Shown here in pieces: positions 17,743 through 28,146 of a stretch of DNA of 64,000 nucleotides. The translations under genes and the position numbers were made by a program. The DNA comes from Falsirhodobacter flavus (GTDB lineage Bacteria > Pseudomonadota > Alphaproteobacteria > Rhodobacterales > Rhodobacteraceae), in NCBI GenBank assembly GCA_029846755.1, contig JARWBI010000002.1, positions 62,001-126,000 of the forward strand, written 5' to 3'. Within the stretch, counting starts at the first letter, position 1; the number at the start of each line of letters is the position of its first letter. The notes under the pieces were generated by a model. The model saw only the letters and a list, made by a program, of their open reading frames with translations, did not search any database and was not told where the DNA came from.

Positions 17743-19449
17743 ATGCGCAGACCGAACCTCGCCCGCCCCGCATTTGCCCTGATCCTTGCCATGATGGCGC
17801 AGGGTGCCGTCGCGCAGGATTCGGGCGCCTATCTTGCCGCGCGGGTGGCGGGCAGCGACCGCGACCACCGCGCTGCCGCCGCGTGGTTTTCAAAGGCGCT
17901 GATCGCTGACCGGCAGAACCCCGCCTTGATGGAAGGTGTCATCATCGCCAACATCGCGCTGGGCGATTTCGAAAAGGCCGCCCACGCTGCCCGCGCGCTT
18001 CAGGCGACGGGGCTGAAAAGCCAGTCGATGACGCTGGCGCTGCTGGTGGATTCGCTGAAGGCGGGCGACTACGCCGCCGCCCTTGGCGCGCAGAAGGAAT
18101 TGCACGCGGTCGGTGCGCTGCTGGAACGGCTGGTGACCGCCTGGGCGCAGCTTGGCGACGGGCGCGTGACCGAGGCGCTGGCCTCGTTCGACGCGATTGC
18201 AGGGACCGAAGGGCTGGAGGCGTTCGGCCTGTATCACAAGGCACTGGCGCTGGCTTCGGCAGGCGACATGGAGGGCGCGGATGCGATCCTTGCGGGCGAA
18301 GACGGTCGCGGCATCGCGCTTTTGCGCCGGGGCGTCATCGCCCATGCGGAAATCCTGAGCCAGCTTGAACGCCCCGAGGATGCGCTGGCCGTGCTGGACG
18401 GTGCCTTCACCACCGACGATCCCACCGTCGCGCCGCTGCGTGCCAAGCTGGCGGCGGGCGAGGCGCTGGACTACGACATCGCCCGCAACCCGCGCGAGGG
18501 CATCGCCGAGGTGTTCTATACCCTTGCCGCCGCACTGAGCGGAGAGGCTGAGGACGGCTACACCCTCGTCTATACCCGCGCCGCAGCCGCCCTGCGTCCC
18601 GACCATACCGAGGCCATCGTGATGAGCGCGGACCTGCTGGCCGCGCAGGGCCAGACGGCGCTGGCGATCGAGACCTATGCCGCCGTGCCCGAAAGCGATC
18701 CGCTTCATGTCGCCGCCGTGATCGGTCGGTCCGAGGCGATGTTCGCCGAGGATCGTGGCGGCGATGCGATCGAGGTGCTGAAGCTTCTGGCTTCGGATCA
18801 TCAGGATGCGCTGACGGTGCAGCTTGCGCTTGGCGATGCGCTGCGGCGCGAGGAACGATACCCCGAGGCCATTGCCGCCTATGACAAGGTCGAAACGCTT
18901 CTTGGCACGCCCGAGCGGCGCCATTGGCCGATCTTCTTCAGCCGCGGCATGTCGCATGAGCAGCTGGACCAGTGGGACGAGGCCGAGGCCGATCTGCGCC
19001 AGGCGCTGGCGCTGGACCCGGAACAGCCGCATGTGCTGAACTATCTGGGCTATTCGCTGGTCGAACAGGGGCGCGAGCTGCCCGAGGCGCTGGACATGAT
19101 CGAACGCGCCGTCGCCGCCCGCCCGGACAGCGGCGCGATCCAGGACAGCCTCGCATGGGCCTTCTTCAAGCTGGGGCGGTTCGACGAGGCCGTGGCTCCG
19201 ATGGAAAAGGCCGCGCAGCTGGAGCCGGAGGATGCGATCCTGACGGACCATCTGGGCGACGTCTATTGGGCCGTGGGCCGCAAGACCGAGGCCCGGTTCC
19301 AGTGGCGCCGCGCTTTGTCGTTCGAGCCGGAGGAGGCGCTGGAGACACGTATCAAGCGCAAGCTGGAGATCGGGCTGGACGGCGTGCTGTCCGAAGAAGG
19401 CCAAGGCGCCTTCGCGACCAAGCTGGCGCAGAACGCCCATGGCAACTGA
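17743..19449 (+). CDS. Periplasmic TPR-repeat protein
   Basis: A 568-residue protein with a Sec signal peptide (hydrophobic [10 protein letters not shown], cleavage after AVA near residue 24), then serial tetratricopeptide repeats, e.g. [52 protein letters not shown] and [23 protein letters not shown]. Such proteins scaffold envelope complexes; no specific partner can be inferred. The last 11 bases overlap ispE, so the two are read together, an arrangement I recall in other Rhodobacteraceae. Confidence 0.85.
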   Translation: MRRPNLARPAFALILAMMAQGAVAQDSGAYLAARVAGSDRDHRAAAAWFSKALIADRQNPALMEGVIIANIALGDFEKAAHAARALQATGLKSQSMTLALLVDSLKAGDYAAALGAQKELHAVGALLERLVTAWAQLGDGRVTEALASFDAIAGTEGLEAFGLYHKALALASAGDMEGADAILAGEDGRGIALLRRGVIAHAEILSQLERPEDALAVLDGAFTTDDPTVAPLRAKLAAGEALDYDIARNPREGIAEVFYTLAAALSGEAEDGYTLVYTRAAAALRPDHTEAIVMSADLLAAQGQTALAIETYAAVPESDPLHVAAVIGRSEAMFAEDRGGDAIEVLKLLASDHQDALTVQLALGDALRREERYPEAIAAYDKVETLLGTPERRHWPIFFSRGMSHEQLDQWDEAEADLRQALALDPEQPHVLNYLGYSLVEQGRELPEALDMIERAVAARPDSGAIQDSLAWAFFKLGRFDEAVAPMEKAAQLEPEDAILTDHLGDVYWAVGRKTEARFQWRRALSFEPEEALETRIKRKLEIGLDGVLSEEGQGAFATKLAQNAHGN

Positions 19450-20239
19450 CGCCTTCGCGCGGGCGAAGGTGAACCTGACGCTGCACGTCACCGGGCGGCG
19501 GGCCGACGGGTATCATCTGCTGGACAGTCTGGTCGTGTTTGCCGGGGTGGGCGATACCGTGACCGCGTCGGACGGCCCGATGTCGCTGACGGTGGACGGG
19601 CCGGAGGCGCAGGCGCTGGTGGGCGAAAATCTGGTGACGCGCGCTGCCGCGCTGATGGGCGGCGCGCGGCTGCATCTGGAAAAGCGGCTGCCGGTGGCTT
19701 CGGGAATCGGCGGCGGTTCGGCGGACGCGGCGGCGACGCTTCGCGCGCTGGAACGGATGGGGCGGCCCCTGCCCGATCCGAGGAACGTGCTGGGTCTGGG
19801 CGCGGATGTGCCGGTCTGCCTTTTCGGCCGCGCCGTGCGCATGACCGGCGTGGGCGAGGGTTTGGAGCCGGTGGCGGTGCCGCCCGCATGGCTGGTGCTG
19901 GCCAACCCGCGCGTCGCCGTCTCGACCCCGCAGGTGTTTCGCGGTCTGGACGGGTTCGGCCCGCCGATGCCGGAGGTCCCGGCCTTTGCGGACGCGGCAG
20001 CTTTGGCGCATTGGCTGCACGCCACCCGCAACGACATGGAACCTGCGGCCATCCGCATCGCCCCCGTCATCGCAGAAGTGAAGGCGGCGCTGGCCACCCT
20101 GCCCGGCTGTCTGTTCGCGCGCATGTCGGGATCGGGCGCGACCTGCTTCGGCCTGTTCAGGGCCGAGGCCGAGGCCCGCGCCGGGGCGGCGGCCCTTCCC
20201 GCCGAATGGTGGACCGCCGCCGCGCCGATGGAAGGTTAG
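19439..20239 (+). CDS. ispE: 4-diphosphocytidyl-2-C-methyl-D-erythritol kinase
   Basis: Phosphorylates CDP-ME in the MEP isoprenoid pathway. It has 266 residues with GHMP kinase motifs: [18 protein letters not shown] at the N-terminus, the ATP loop [21 protein letters not shown], and the C-terminal [12 protein letters not shown]. It overlaps the preceding TPR gene by 11 bases and the convergent polyprenyl synthase by four. Both neighbours on this side serve isoprenoid supply. Confidence 0.95.
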   Translation: MATDAFARAKVNLTLHVTGRRADGYHLLDSLVVFAGVGDTVTASDGPMSLTVDGPEAQALVGENLVTRAAALMGGARLHLEKRLPVASGIGGGSADAAATLRALERMGRPLPDPRNVLGLGADVPVCLFGRAVRMTGVGEGLEPVAVPPAWLVLANPRVAVSTPQVFRGLDGFGPPMPEVPAFADAAALAHWLHATRNDMEPAAIRIAPVIAEVKAALATLPGCLFARMSGSGATCFGLFRAEAEARAGAAALPAEWWTAAAPMEG

Positions 20240-21231
20240 CGGATCCGCGCCACGACGTAATCGGCCAGATCGCCCAGCAGGTTGCGCAGCGCATGATCTG
20301 GCAGCGGCGACAGCGCCTCCTTGGCCCGCGCGGCCCATGCCAGCGCGTCGGCCCGCGCTGCATCCATCGCGCCATGACGGGCCATGATCGCCTGCGCCCG
20401 TGCCAGATCGCCGTCCTGCTGGTCGCCCTTGGCGATCGTGCGGGTCCAGAACGCGCGCTCGTCCGCGTCTGCCTTCGCCACCGCCTTGATGACGGGCAGC
20501 GTCAGCTTGCGTTCGCGGAAATCGTCGCCTGTGTTCTTGCCGATCGCATCCGCCGATCCGCCGTAATCCAGCAGATCGTCCACGATCTGGAACGCGATGC
20601 CCAAGGCGTCACCGTAATCGTGCAGCCCCCGCACCTGCGCGTCCGAGGCGTTCGCGATCATCCCGCCCACCTCGGTCGCGGCGGCGAACAGGGCCGCCGT
20701 CTTGCCGCGCACGACCTGAAGGTAGATTTCCTCGGTCGTCGCAAGATCCTGCGCGGCGGTCAGTTGCAGCACCTCGCCCTCGGCGATGGTCGCCGCCGCG
20801 TTGCACAGCACGTTCAGCACGTCCAATCGCCCCGGCTCCACCATCAGCTGGAAGGACCGCGCGAACAGGTAGTCGCCCACCAGAACCGAGGATTTGTTGT
20901 CCCAAAGCAGGTTCGCCGTGGGCCGCCCCCGCCGCCGCTGGCTTTCATCCACCACGTCGTCATGCAGCAACGTCGCGGTGTGGATGAATTCGACCGTCGC
21001 CGCCAGATGGACGTGGAACGGGCCGTCATAGCCGCACATCCGCGCCGCCGCCAAGGTCAGCATCGGGCGCAGGCGCTTGCCGCCCGCCTCGACCAGATGG
21101 GCCGTCACCTCGGGAATGCGCGGCGCGTGGCGCGAGGCCATGCGATCGCGGATCAGCGCGTTGACGGCGCCCATGTCGTCTGCCAGCCAGCTCGCCAGCC
21201 GGTCGTGCGGTTTGTGGGAAAGCTCGTCCAC
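20236..21231 (-). CDS. Polyprenyl diphosphate synthase (octaprenyl/decaprenyl type, quinone side chain)
   Basis: Condenses isopentenyl diphosphate onto an allylic primer to make the ubiquinone tail. It has 331 residues from the GTG at 21231. First Asp-rich motif HDDVVDES with nearby [21 protein letters not shown], substrate-binding GGKRLRPML, and second Asp-rich motif DDLLDY are all visible. An in-frame TTG at 21252 is possible, but the GTG has GGGG upstream and gives the family-like start [12 protein letters not shown]. The chain-length class (IspB or DdsA) is not decided by the sequence alone. Confidence 0.92.
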   Translation of the reverse strand: MDELSHKPHDRLASWLADDMGAVNALIRDRMASRHAPRIPEVTAHLVEAGGKRLRPMLTLAAARMCGYDGPFHVHLAATVEFIHTATLLHDDVVDESQRRRGRPTANLLWDNKSSVLVGDYLFARSFQLMVEPGRLDVLNVLCNAAATIAEGEVLQLTAAQDLATTEEIYLQVVRGKTAALFAAATEVGGMIANASDAQVRGLHDYGDALGIAFQIVDDLLDYGGSADAIGKNTGDDFRERKLTLPVIKAVAKADADERAFWTRTIAKGDQQDGDLARAQAIMARHGAMDAARADALAWAARAKEALSPLPDHALRNLLGDLADYVVARIR

Positions 21232-21280
21232 GTGAACCCCATCTCTCGACAAGCCGTGGCCTGCCGCCTATCAAATCTGG

Positions 21281-21505
21281 ATGAAGGAGCTTCTGCGCAC
21301 CACCGACCCCACCGTGATCGCTTTCGCCCAGGCGCTGCTTCAGGGCGAGGGTATAAACAGCTTTCCGATGGACGTCCACATGAGCATCCTCGAAGGCGGC
21401 ATCGGTATCTTTCCGCGCCGCCTGATGGTGGCGGATGGCGACCATTTCATCGCCCGCAAGGTCATGGAAGACAACGATATCCCATGTTCGCCGCCGACGA
21501 TCTGA
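21281..21505 (+). CDS. DUF2007 family small protein
   Basis: A 74-residue cytoplasmic protein matching the DUF2007 'putative signal transducing' family: MKELLRTTDPTVIAFAQALL, the alternation of helix and strand, and a C-terminal MEDNDIP. The biochemical role is unknown. Its 3' end overlaps the start of the following methyltransferase by 22 bases in another frame, implying co-expression; it is divergent from the polyprenyl synthase. Confidence 0.85.
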   Translation: MKELLRTTDPTVIAFAQALLQGEGINSFPMDVHMSILEGGIGIFPRRLMVADGDHFIARKVMEDNDIPCSPPTI

Positions 21506-22272
21506 CCGAGGACGGGTTCCTTGGCGGGCGGCTGCGGGTGCTGCAACCGCGCGAGGGGTATCGCGCGGCGACCGATCCGGTGCTGATGGCCGCAGCCGTG
21601 CCCGCGCTGCCGGGGCAGGCGGTGCTGGAACTTGGCTGCGGCGCGGGGGTGGCGAGCCTGTGCCTTGGCTGGCGGGTTCCGGTGCGCCTGACGGGGCTGG
21701 AGATTCAGGCCCCCTATGCCGCGCTGGCGCGCGAGAATGCGGCACGGAATGGGATCGACATGCAGGTGATCGAAGGCGACGTCACCGCGATGCCGATCAA
21801 GGATGCCTTCGATCACGTCATGGCCAACCCGCCCTATTACGCAGGCGGGACCGCTTCGGCGGATGCCGGGCGCGACATGGCGCTGCGCGAAGGGCTGCCG
21901 CTGGCCGAATGGCTTGGGGCGATGGCGCGCAGGCTGCGGCCCGGCGGCTGGGCGACGCTGATCCTCGGGGCGGACCGGCTGCCGGATGCGATGCGCGGGA
22001 TGCCGGGGACGATGGGGTCTGTCACGGTCCTGCCATTGGCGCCGCGCGAAGGGCGAGCGGCAAAGCGGATCATCGTCCAGGCGCGAAAGGGCGGGCGCGC
22101 TGCCTTTACGCTGGCGGCGCCTTTCGTGCTGCATTCGGGCGCGGCACATAATGGGGACGGCGACGATTTCACAGACCCCGCCCGCTCAATTCTACGGCAG
22201 GGCTGCGGGTTTCCGCAGCCTTTGGGGCGCTGCGCCGGCATCTCGCCGCCAAGTGGTCAAAGAGACAGGTGA
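21484..22272 (+). CDS. TrmN6-like tRNA1(Val) adenine-37 N6-methyltransferase
   Basis: A 262-residue SAM-dependent N6-adenine methyltransferase. SAM motif I is VLELGCGAGVASLCL; the catalytic N6 motif NPPYY follows at about residue 118. The N-terminus (FLGGRLRVLQPREGYRAATDPVLMAAA) matches the YfiC/TrmN6 group. The last about 20 residues (CGFPQPLGRCAGISPPSGQRDR-like) look unlike the compact end I would expect, possibly a read-through extension. The start at 21484 overlaps the DUF2007 gene. Target nucleotide inferred by family only. Confidence 0.8.
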   Translation: MFAADDLTEDGFLGGRLRVLQPREGYRAATDPVLMAAAVPALPGQAVLELGCGAGVASLCLGWRVPVRLTGLEIQAPYAALARENAARNGIDMQVIEGDVTAMPIKDAFDHVMANPPYYAGGTASADAGRDMALREGLPLAEWLGAMARRLRPGGWATLILGADRLPDAMRGMPGTMGSVTVLPLAPREGRAAKRIIVQARKGGRAAFTLAAPFVLHSGAAHNGDGDDFTDPARSILRQGCGFPQPLGRCAGISPPSGQRDR

Positions 22273-22327
22273 CACGACTCGAAAGCTGTGTCGTAATTCT
22301 TTTACACGCAATCAGAAGGAGAATGGA

Positions 22328-22495
22328 ATGACGATCGCTTCGCACCTGCAGGAACTGCGCCGCAAGCACGAATCCCTCTCGGACAACGTGGTCACCGCCC
22401 AGCGGCAGCCCTCCACAGACCCGCTGACGATTGCAGAGATGAAGAAACAGAAGCTTCGTCTGAAGGAAGAAATCACCCGCCTGTCGCAGGCCTGA
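22328..22495 (+). CDS. DUF465 (YdcH-like) small coiled-coil protein
   Basis: A 55-residue protein, almost entirely helical: HLQELRRKHESLSDNV followed by IAEMKKQKLRLKEEITRL. This is the DUF465/YdcH pattern; the function is unknown, cytoplasmic. AAGGAGAATGG precedes the ATG, so it is well translated. A GC-rich hairpin follows the stop. Confidence 0.85.
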   Translation: MTIASHLQELRRKHESLSDNVVTAQRQPSTDPLTIAEMKKQKLRLKEEITRLSQA

Positions 22496-22501
22496 AGGAA
22501 C

Positions 22502-22528
22502 GGGCGTCGGCGTTCCCCGCCGGCGCCC
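22502..22528. terminator. Hairpin between converging DUF465 gene and phaB
   Basis: Arms GGGCGTCGGCG and CGCCGGCGCCC (11 bp, one mismatch) with loop TTCCC lie directly after the DUF465 stop and before the phaB stop. There is no T tract, so it is a plausible but unproven bidirectional terminator. Confidence 0.5.
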
Positions 22529-22549
22529 TGCGATCAACCTAAGGTTGCA

Positions 22550-23275
22550 TCACGCAAAATACTGGCCGCCATTGGCGGTCAGGGTCGAACCGGTGATGAA
22601 GCCCGCCTCGTCCGAGGCAAGAAAGACCACGGCACGGGCGATCTCCTCCGGCTCGCCCAGCCGACCCACCGGGATCTGCGGCAGGATGCGTTCTTTCAGC
22701 ACCTTTTCGTCGATGGCACGCACCATCTCGGTCCCGATATAGCCGGGGCAGATGGCGTTGACGGTGATCCCCGCCCGCGCGCCTTCCTGAGCCAGCGCCT
22801 TGGTCACGCCCAGATCGCCAGCTTTGGCAGCGGAATAGTTCGCCTGCCCCGCCTGCCCCTTCTGGCCGTTGATCGACGAGATGTTCACGACCCGCCCGAA
22901 TTTGCGGTCGCGCATCCCCGACCAGACCGGATGCGTCATGTTGAAGACGCCGTTCAGGTTGGTGTCGATCACCTCGCGCCATTGCTGCGGGGTCATCTTG
23001 TGGAACATGGCATCGCGCGTGATACCGGCGTTGTTGACCAGGACCTCGACCGGGCCGATCTCCGCCTCGACCCGAGCAATCCCGGCTGCGCAGGCGTCGT
23101 AATCGGCGACCGACCATTTGAAGGCGGGAATGCCGGTATCGGCAGTAAACGCCGCTGCCGCGTCGTCATTGCCGGCATAGTTCGCGGCCACGCGATAGCC
23201 GGCGGCCTTCAAAGCGATGGAAATGGCAGCCCCGATGCCACGGGTGCCCCCCGTGACCAATGCAACTCGCGACAT
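22550..23275 (-). CDS. phaB: Acetoacetyl-CoA reductase
   Basis: NADPH-dependent reduction of acetoacetyl-CoA to (R)-3-hydroxybutyryl-CoA for polyhydroxybutyrate. It has 241 residues of the short-chain dehydrogenase fold. The cofactor loop GGTRGIGAAIS is at residues 8-18, NNAG in the middle, and catalytic Ser/Tyr/Lys lie in NISSINGQKGQAGQANYSAAK. The C-terminus FITGSTLTANGGQYF is characteristic of PhaB. It is downstream of phaA in the same direction; no PHA synthase gene is in the window. Confidence 0.95.
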   Translation of the reverse strand: MSRVALVTGGTRGIGAAISIALKAAGYRVAANYAGNDDAAAAFTADTGIPAFKWSVADYDACAAGIARVEAEIGPVEVLVNNAGITRDAMFHKMTPQQWREVIDTNLNGVFNMTHPVWSGMRDRKFGRVVNISSINGQKGQAGQANYSAAKAGDLGVTKALAQEGARAGITVNAICPGYIGTEMVRAIDEKVLKERILPQIPVGRLGEPEEIARAVVFLASDEAGFITGSTLTANGGQYFA

Positions 23276-23329
23276 TCGCTCCCCCTCTGGATCGTTGCGG
23301 CGCGGCTGTTTCGCCGCGCCGGTTCAGTC

Positions 23330-24505
23330 TCAGACTTTTTCGATGCACATGGCAACGCCCATTCCGCCGCCGATGCACAGCGTCGCGAGACCTTTCGACG
23401 CATCGCGCCGCTTCATCTCGAAGATGAGGGTGTTGAGGATGCGCGCGCCGGATGCGCCGATGGGGTGGCCGATGGCGATGGCGCCGCCATTCACGTTCAC
23501 GATGTCGGTGTTCCAGCCCATTTCCTGATTCACGGCACAGGCTTGGGCCGCGAAGGCCTCGTTCGCTTCGACAAGGTCCAGATCGGCAGCGTTCCAGCCC
23601 GCCTTCTTCAGCGCCTTACGGCTGGCATAGATCGGGCCGACGCCCATGATCTTCGGGTCAAGACCTGCGGTGGCATAGGAGGCGATGCGGGCCAGCGGCG
23701 TGAGGCCCCGGCGCGCGGCTTCCTCCTCGGCCATCAGCAGCACCGCCGCCGCCCCGTCGTTCAGCCCCGAAGCGTTGCCCGCCGTGACCGAGCCGTCCTT
23801 GGCAAAGGCCGGACGCAGCTTGGTCATCGCGTCGATGGTCGCGCCGTGACGGATATATTCGTCGGCCTCCACCACCGTCTCGCCCTTGCGGGTCTTGACG
23901 GTGAAGGGGACAATCTCGTCCTTGAAGCGCCCGGCCTTCTGCGCGGCTTCGGCCTTGTTCTGGCTGGCCAGCGCGAATTCATCCTGCTGCTGGCGGTTGA
24001 TCTGATACTGGTTCGCGACGTTCTCGGCTGTCTGACCCATGTGATAGCCGTTGAAAGCGTCCCACAGCCCGTCCTTGATCATCGAATCGATGAAGCTCAG
24101 GTCGCCCATCTTCTGACCGTTGCGCAGGTTGGCGACATGGGGCGACAGGCTCATGTTCTCCTGCCCGCCGGCGATGACGACCGACGCATCGCCCAGCTGG
24201 ATGTGCTGCGCGCCCAGCGCGACCGCCCGCAGCCCCGATCCGCAAACCTGGTTGATTCCCCAGGCCGAGCTTTCCTGCGGCAGACCGGCAAGGATATGCG
24301 CCTGACGGGCCGGGTTCTGGCCCTGCCCCGCCGTCAGCACCTGGCCAAGGATCGTCTCCTCGACCTCGGCCTTTTCGACCCCGGCGCGGCGGACCACTTC
24401 CTCGATCACGGCGGCACCCAGCTCATGCGCGGGCACCCCCGCAAAAGCTCCGCCAAAGCTGCCCACAGCGGTGCGTGCAGCCGATACGATAACGACATTG
24501 GTCAT
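23330..24505 (-). CDS. phaA: Acetyl-CoA acetyltransferase (beta-ketothiolase)
   Basis: Condenses two acetyl-CoA to acetoacetyl-CoA, the first step of PHB synthesis. It has 391 residues. Catalytic Cys is in [11 protein letters not shown] (about residue 88), His in [17 protein letters not shown] and the second Cys in the C-terminal [12 protein letters not shown]. It is the first gene of a phaA-phaB pair, 54 bases apart. The 75-base spacer to the EAL gene must hold its promoter, though I could not settle on -35/-10 elements. Confidence 0.96.
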   Translation of the reverse strand: MTNVVIVSAARTAVGSFGGAFAGVPAHELGAAVIEEVVRRAGVEKAEVEETILGQVLTAGQGQNPARQAHILAGLPQESSAWGINQVCGSGLRAVALGAQHIQLGDASVVIAGGQENMSLSPHVANLRNGQKMGDLSFIDSMIKDGLWDAFNGYHMGQTAENVANQYQINRQQQDEFALASQNKAEAAQKAGRFKDEIVPFTVKTRKGETVVEADEYIRHGATIDAMTKLRPAFAKDGSVTAGNASGLNDGAAAVLLMAEEEAARRGLTPLARIASYATAGLDPKIMGVGPIYASRKALKKAGWNAADLDLVEANEAFAAQACAVNQEMGWNTDIVNVNGGAIAIGHPIGASGARILNTLIFEMKRRDASKGLATLCIGGGMGVAMCIEKV

Positions 24506-24580
24506 GCGACTTCTCCCAGGTCCACCGAACTCTCCCTAGAATTGGGTAAGGATCGAAAATGACAAGGGCAAGACAGCGTT

Positions 24581-25390
24581 TCAGGCCCTTTTTCGCGCGT
24601 CCTCCGCCCATGCCGGGCGGGTGGAGGGGGCGCCGAACAGATAGCCCTGGAGGCAATCGACACCCAAAGCGCGAAGGAATTCCGCTTCTTCGACCGTTTC
24701 GACCGACTCCGCCACCGTCACCATCTCGAAATGACGGCCGATGGACAGGAGCGCCTTGGTCAGAACCTGATTGTCGGGATCGGCCTGGATCGAGCGGATG
24801 AACTGCCCGTCGATCTTGACCATGTCGAAGAAGAAATCCTTGAAGTAGCGGAAGGCGGTGAAGCCTGCGCCGAAATCGTCCAGCGCGAAGGCGATGCCGT
24901 ATTTCTGCAGATCGTCCATGAATGCGGTGACCAGTTCCGGCACCAGCATCGCCGAGCTTTCGGTGATTTCCAGAATCAGCCGCTCGCCCACCGTCGCATC
25001 CTGTTTCAGCCCGGCCATCAGAACGCGCATCCACGGAGCATAGCCTATGGATCGCGCCGACATGTTGATCGCCAGCCGCAGCGTCGGCGTCCGGCGCAGC
25101 GCGGCAAGGCCAAGCTCCAGCGCGGCGCAGTCGATGCGGCGTCCGGTTTCCTGTTCTTCGACCGCATCCATGAAATCGCGGGCGGGGATGATGCGGCCGG
25201 ACGGCTCCATCACCCGGATCAGCCCCTCATAGAAAGCGATCTGTTCGGGGTCCGACCCCAGCACCACCGGCTGATAGGCCAGCGCCACACGCCTTTCGTC
25301 CAGCGCGGCCGAGACCATGGCCATGGTCCGCTTGTCGTTTTCCGAAATGGCGAAGCCGATCGGCGTCCCCTCGACCACTGGCTTTGACAT
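24581..25390 (-). CDS. EAL-domain protein, probable cyclic-di-GMP phosphodiesterase
   Basis: A 269-residue stand-alone EAL domain, predicted to cleave c-di-GMP to pGpG. The signature Glu is kept as EGLIRV (EGL rather than EAL). Metal and catalytic motifs are present: NMSAR, EITES, ALDDFGAG (two Asp), MVKIDGQF (Lys), AESVET (Glu) and QGYLFG (Gln). It should therefore be active rather than a degenerate c-di-GMP sensor. No GGDEF, PAS or membrane segment is attached, only about 30 N-terminal residues. c-di-GMP turnover could affect the flagellar genes elsewhere in the window; this is inference. Confidence 0.88.
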   Translation of the reverse strand: MSKPVVEGTPIGFAISENDKRTMAMVSAALDERRVALAYQPVVLGSDPEQIAFYEGLIRVMEPSGRIIPARDFMDAVEEQETGRRIDCAALELGLAALRRTPTLRLAINMSARSIGYAPWMRVLMAGLKQDATVGERLILEITESSAMLVPELVTAFMDDLQKYGIAFALDDFGAGFTAFRYFKDFFFDMVKIDGQFIRSIQADPDNQVLTKALLSIGRHFEMVTVAESVETVEEAEFLRALGVDCLQGYLFGAPSTRPAWAEDARKRA

Positions 25391-25487
25391 GCCCTACCCC
25401 TTGCGCTGACGGTGGACAGACTGGCGTGCGGGCCGTAAACAAATCGTATAGATTCCGGTTTCGTTCCAATTTTACGCAAATCTCGCC

Positions 25488-26036
25488 ATGCAAACACGCT
25501 GTCACTGGTGCGGGACCGACCCGCTTTATGTCGCCTATCACGACACCGAATGGGGCATGCCCGAACGGGATTCGCGCGCCTTGTGGGAAAAGCTCATCCT
25601 TGACGGGTTTCAGGCTGGGCTGGCCTGGATCACCATTCTGCGCAAACGCGACGGCTTTCGCGCGGCGTTTCAGGGCTTCGATCCGCAGGTCATCGCGTCA
25701 TGGGGCGAATCGGATGTGCAGCGGCTGCTGGCCGATCCGGGCATCGTGCGCCATCGCGGCAAGATCGAAGCCACGATCCTGAATGCCCGCGCCTATCTGG
25801 AGATGGAGGATTTCGCGGATTACCTCTGGGGCTATCTGGACGGCAAGCCGATCCAGTCCGAAACCTACAACATGGCCGAGACGGACCTGTCGCGTCGGAT
25901 CTCCAAGGATCTGAAGAAGCGCGGGTTCAAGTTCTGCGGGCCGACGATCACCTATGCTTTCATGCAGGCGACGGGGATGGTGAACGACCACCACCCCGAC
26001 TGCTTCGCCCGCGCGGTCTGCGCCTCAGCCGCCTAG
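25488..26036 (+). CDS. tag: DNA-3-methyladenine glycosylase I
   Basis: Excises 3-methyladenine from alkylated DNA in base-excision repair. It has 182 residues. The zinc-snap ligands are visible as Cys/His in CHWCGTDPLYVAYHDTEWG and NDHHPDCF. The base-binding pocket is WEKLILDGFQAGLAWITILRKR-like, with the conserved Glu/Trp. Its last 12 bases overlap the convergent TlpA-like gene. Confidence 0.95.
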   Translation: MQTRCHWCGTDPLYVAYHDTEWGMPERDSRALWEKLILDGFQAGLAWITILRKRDGFRAAFQGFDPQVIASWGESDVQRLLADPGIVRHRGKIEATILNARAYLEMEDFADYLWGYLDGKPIQSETYNMAETDLSRRISKDLKKRGFKFCGPTITYAFMQATGMVNDHHPDCFARAVCASAA

Positions 26037-26567
26037 GGCGCCCAGAACCGCCAGCGCGTCGGGGCTGTCCCATTCGGCATCCCCGGTCAGGCGGCCCACG
26101 ATCTGCCCCTCGGGGTTCACGATCAGCGTCACCGGCAGGCCCATCACTCCCACCTGCCGCGCCAGCGTCATTCCCGGATCGCGCAGCGCCTCGACATTCT
26201 CGACACCCGCCTCATCGAAGAACTCCTCGATCTTGGGCACGGCGTTGCGGCCCGTCGCGACGGTCACCACCTCGATCCCCGGCATCGCGACCTGCAGACG
26301 GTCCAGCGAGGGCATCTCGTGGCGGCAGGGCGGGCACCACGTTGCCCAGAAGTTCACCACCGTCCACTTGCCCTGAAACTCGGCCAGCGACCGTTCGGCA
26401 TCGTCCAGTCCCACCAGCCCCACATCCGGCAAAGGTTCGGGATCGTGCAGCGCCAGCTTGCGCATGTCGCCCGCCTTCGCAGCCTCGGCGGCGACGATAT
26501 CGGCCATCGCCGGATTTGCACCGAAGGCCAAGGCGGTATAGACGACAGCACAGACGATACGCAGCAT
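26025..26567 (-). CDS. TlpA/ResA-like periplasmic thioredoxin
   Basis: A 180-residue thiol-disulfide oxidoreductase exported by an N-terminal signal ([22 protein letters not shown], cleavage after AMA near residue 22). The redox site is WCPPC in [20 protein letters not shown], and the cis-Pro region is [16 protein letters not shown]. TlpA-type proteins reduce haem-binding cysteines or oxidase copper sites; the client is not evident here. The ATG at 26567 follows GGAGGGTGGAA. It is divergent from argH, with only 24 bases between starts. Confidence 0.88.
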   Translation of the reverse strand: MLRIVCAVVYTALAFGANPAMADIVAAEAAKAGDMRKLALHDPEPLPDVGLVGLDDAERSLAEFQGKWTVVNFWATWCPPCRHEMPSLDRLQVAMPGIEVVTVATGRNAVPKIEEFFDEAGVENVEALRDPGMTLARQVGVMGLPVTLIVNPEGQIVGRLTGDAEWDSPDALAVLGALGG

Positions 26568-26591
26568 TTCCACCCTCCGAAGGCAACCAGC

Positions 26592-28001
26592 ATGACCGCA
26601 TCCGACAAGACCTCTGCCAACGCCATGTGGGGCGGACGTTTCGCCGCCGGACCGGACGCGATCATGGTGGCGATCAACGCCTCGATCGGGTTCGACAAGC
26701 GGCTTTATGCACAGGACATCGCCGGATCGCGGGCCCATGCGGCGATGCTTGCCGCGCAGGGTATCATCACGGATAACGATGCCACCGCCATCGGGGAAGG
26801 CCTCCTCACGGTGTTGTCAGAGATTGAAACAGGCGCCTTCCCCTTCCGCGAGGATCTGGAAGACATCCACATGAACGTGGAGGCCCGCCTGAAGGAGATC
26901 ATCGGCGAACCCGCTGGCCGTCTGCACACCGCGCGGAGCCGCAACGATCAGGTCGCGGTCGATTTCCGCCTTTGGGTGCGCGACCAATGCGATGCGGCCA
27001 TCGCCGGGATCGACGCGCTCATCGCTGCGTTCCTGTCGCAGGCCGAGGCCGGGGCCGATTGGGTCATGCCGGGCTTCACCCATCTGCAAACCGCGCAGCC
27101 GGTGACATGGGGCCATCACATGATGGCCTATGTCGAGATGCTGGGCCGCGACCAGTCCCGCTTCCGCGATGCCCGTGCGCGGATGAACGAATGCCCGCTG
27201 GGCGCTGCGGCGCTGGCCGGGACCAGTTTTCCCATCGACCGGCACATGACCGCATCCGCGCTGGGCTTCGACCGCCCCACCGCAAACAGCCTCGATTCCA
27301 CCGCCGACCGCGATTTCGCGCTCGAATTCCTGTCGGCCTCGGCCATCTGCGCGATGCACCTGAGCCGGTTTGCCGAAGAACTGGTGATCTGGTCTTCGGC
27401 CCAGTTCCGCTTCGTGCGCCTGTCGGACCGCTGGACGACCGGATCGTCGATCATGCCGCAGAAGAAGAACCCCGACGCGGCCGAATTGCTGCGTGCCAAG
27501 ATCGGCCGCATCCTTGGCGCGGCGGTCGCCCTGTTCACGGTCATGAAGGGCCTGCCGCTGACCTATTCCAAAGACATGCAGGAGGACAAGGAGCAGGTCT
27601 TCGACGCTGCCGATACGCTGATGCTGTGCCTTGCCGCGATGACCGGAATGGTTGGCGACATGCAGGCCAATACCGAAGAACTGCGGAAGGCCGCCGCCTC
27701 GGGCTTTTCGACCGCAACCGACCTTGCCGACTGGCTGGTGCGCGAGCTTGGCCTGCCCTTCCGCGACGCGCATCACGTGACCGGAACGCTGGTCGCACTG
27801 GCCGAATCCAAGCGCTGCGACCTGCCCGACCTGACGCTGGAGGATATGCAGGCCGTCCATGCAGGTATCCGCGCCGATGTGTTCGAAGTGCTGGGCGTGG
27901 AAAACTCGGTCCGCAGCCGCATGTCCTATGGGGGCACCGCGCCGGATCAGGTCCGTGCGCAGATCGCCCGCTGGAAGGAGAAGCTGGGATGCGAATCCTG
28001 A
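26592..28001 (+). CDS. argH: Argininosuccinate lyase
   Basis: Cleaves argininosuccinate to arginine and fumarate. It has 469 residues, usual length. The fumarase/aspartase signature [17 protein letters not shown] carries the catalytic Ser; [16 protein letters not shown] and [17 protein letters not shown] are further family blocks. It begins a plus-strand run argH - two small lipoproteins - lysA. The promoter must lie within the 24-base gap or inside the TlpA-like gene. Confidence 0.96.
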   Translation: MTASDKTSANAMWGGRFAAGPDAIMVAINASIGFDKRLYAQDIAGSRAHAAMLAAQGIITDNDATAIGEGLLTVLSEIETGAFPFREDLEDIHMNVEARLKEIIGEPAGRLHTARSRNDQVAVDFRLWVRDQCDAAIAGIDALIAAFLSQAEAGADWVMPGFTHLQTAQPVTWGHHMMAYVEMLGRDQSRFRDARARMNECPLGAAALAGTSFPIDRHMTASALGFDRPTANSLDSTADRDFALEFLSASAICAMHLSRFAEELVIWSSAQFRFVRLSDRWTTGSSIMPQKKNPDAAELLRAKIGRILGAAVALFTVMKGLPLTYSKDMQEDKEQVFDAADTLMLCLAAMTGMVGDMQANTEELRKAAASGFSTATDLADWLVRELGLPFRDAHHVTGTLVALAESKRCDLPDLTLEDMQAVHAGIRADVFEVLGVENSVRSRMSYGGTAPDQVRAQIARWKEKLGCES

Positions 28002-28138
28002 TCCTCGTCGCCATTCTGGCCGGGTGCCAGTCCGGCCCGTATCTGAATACCGGGATCAGCATCGGGCCCGGCGGCGTCGGCGTCTATCCTTCCGTCAGCG
28101 GCCGCGTCGGCGGTGTCGGCGTCGCGGTCGGCCCCTGA
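27989..28138 (+). CDS. Very small glycine-rich putative lipoprotein
   Basis: A 49-residue protein starting inside the argH 3' end (overlap 13 bases). It has a lipoprotein signal [13 protein letters not shown] with Cys13, followed by a short Gly/Val-rich tail ([20 protein letters not shown]). Lengths and composition suggest an outer-membrane or periplasmic lipopeptide; the function is unknown. The start is supported by GGAAGGAGAAGCTGGG upstream. Confidence 0.6.
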   Translation: MRILILVAILAGCQSGPYLNTGISIGPGGVGVYPSVSGRVGGVGVAVGP

Positions 28139-28146
28139 GGACCATC

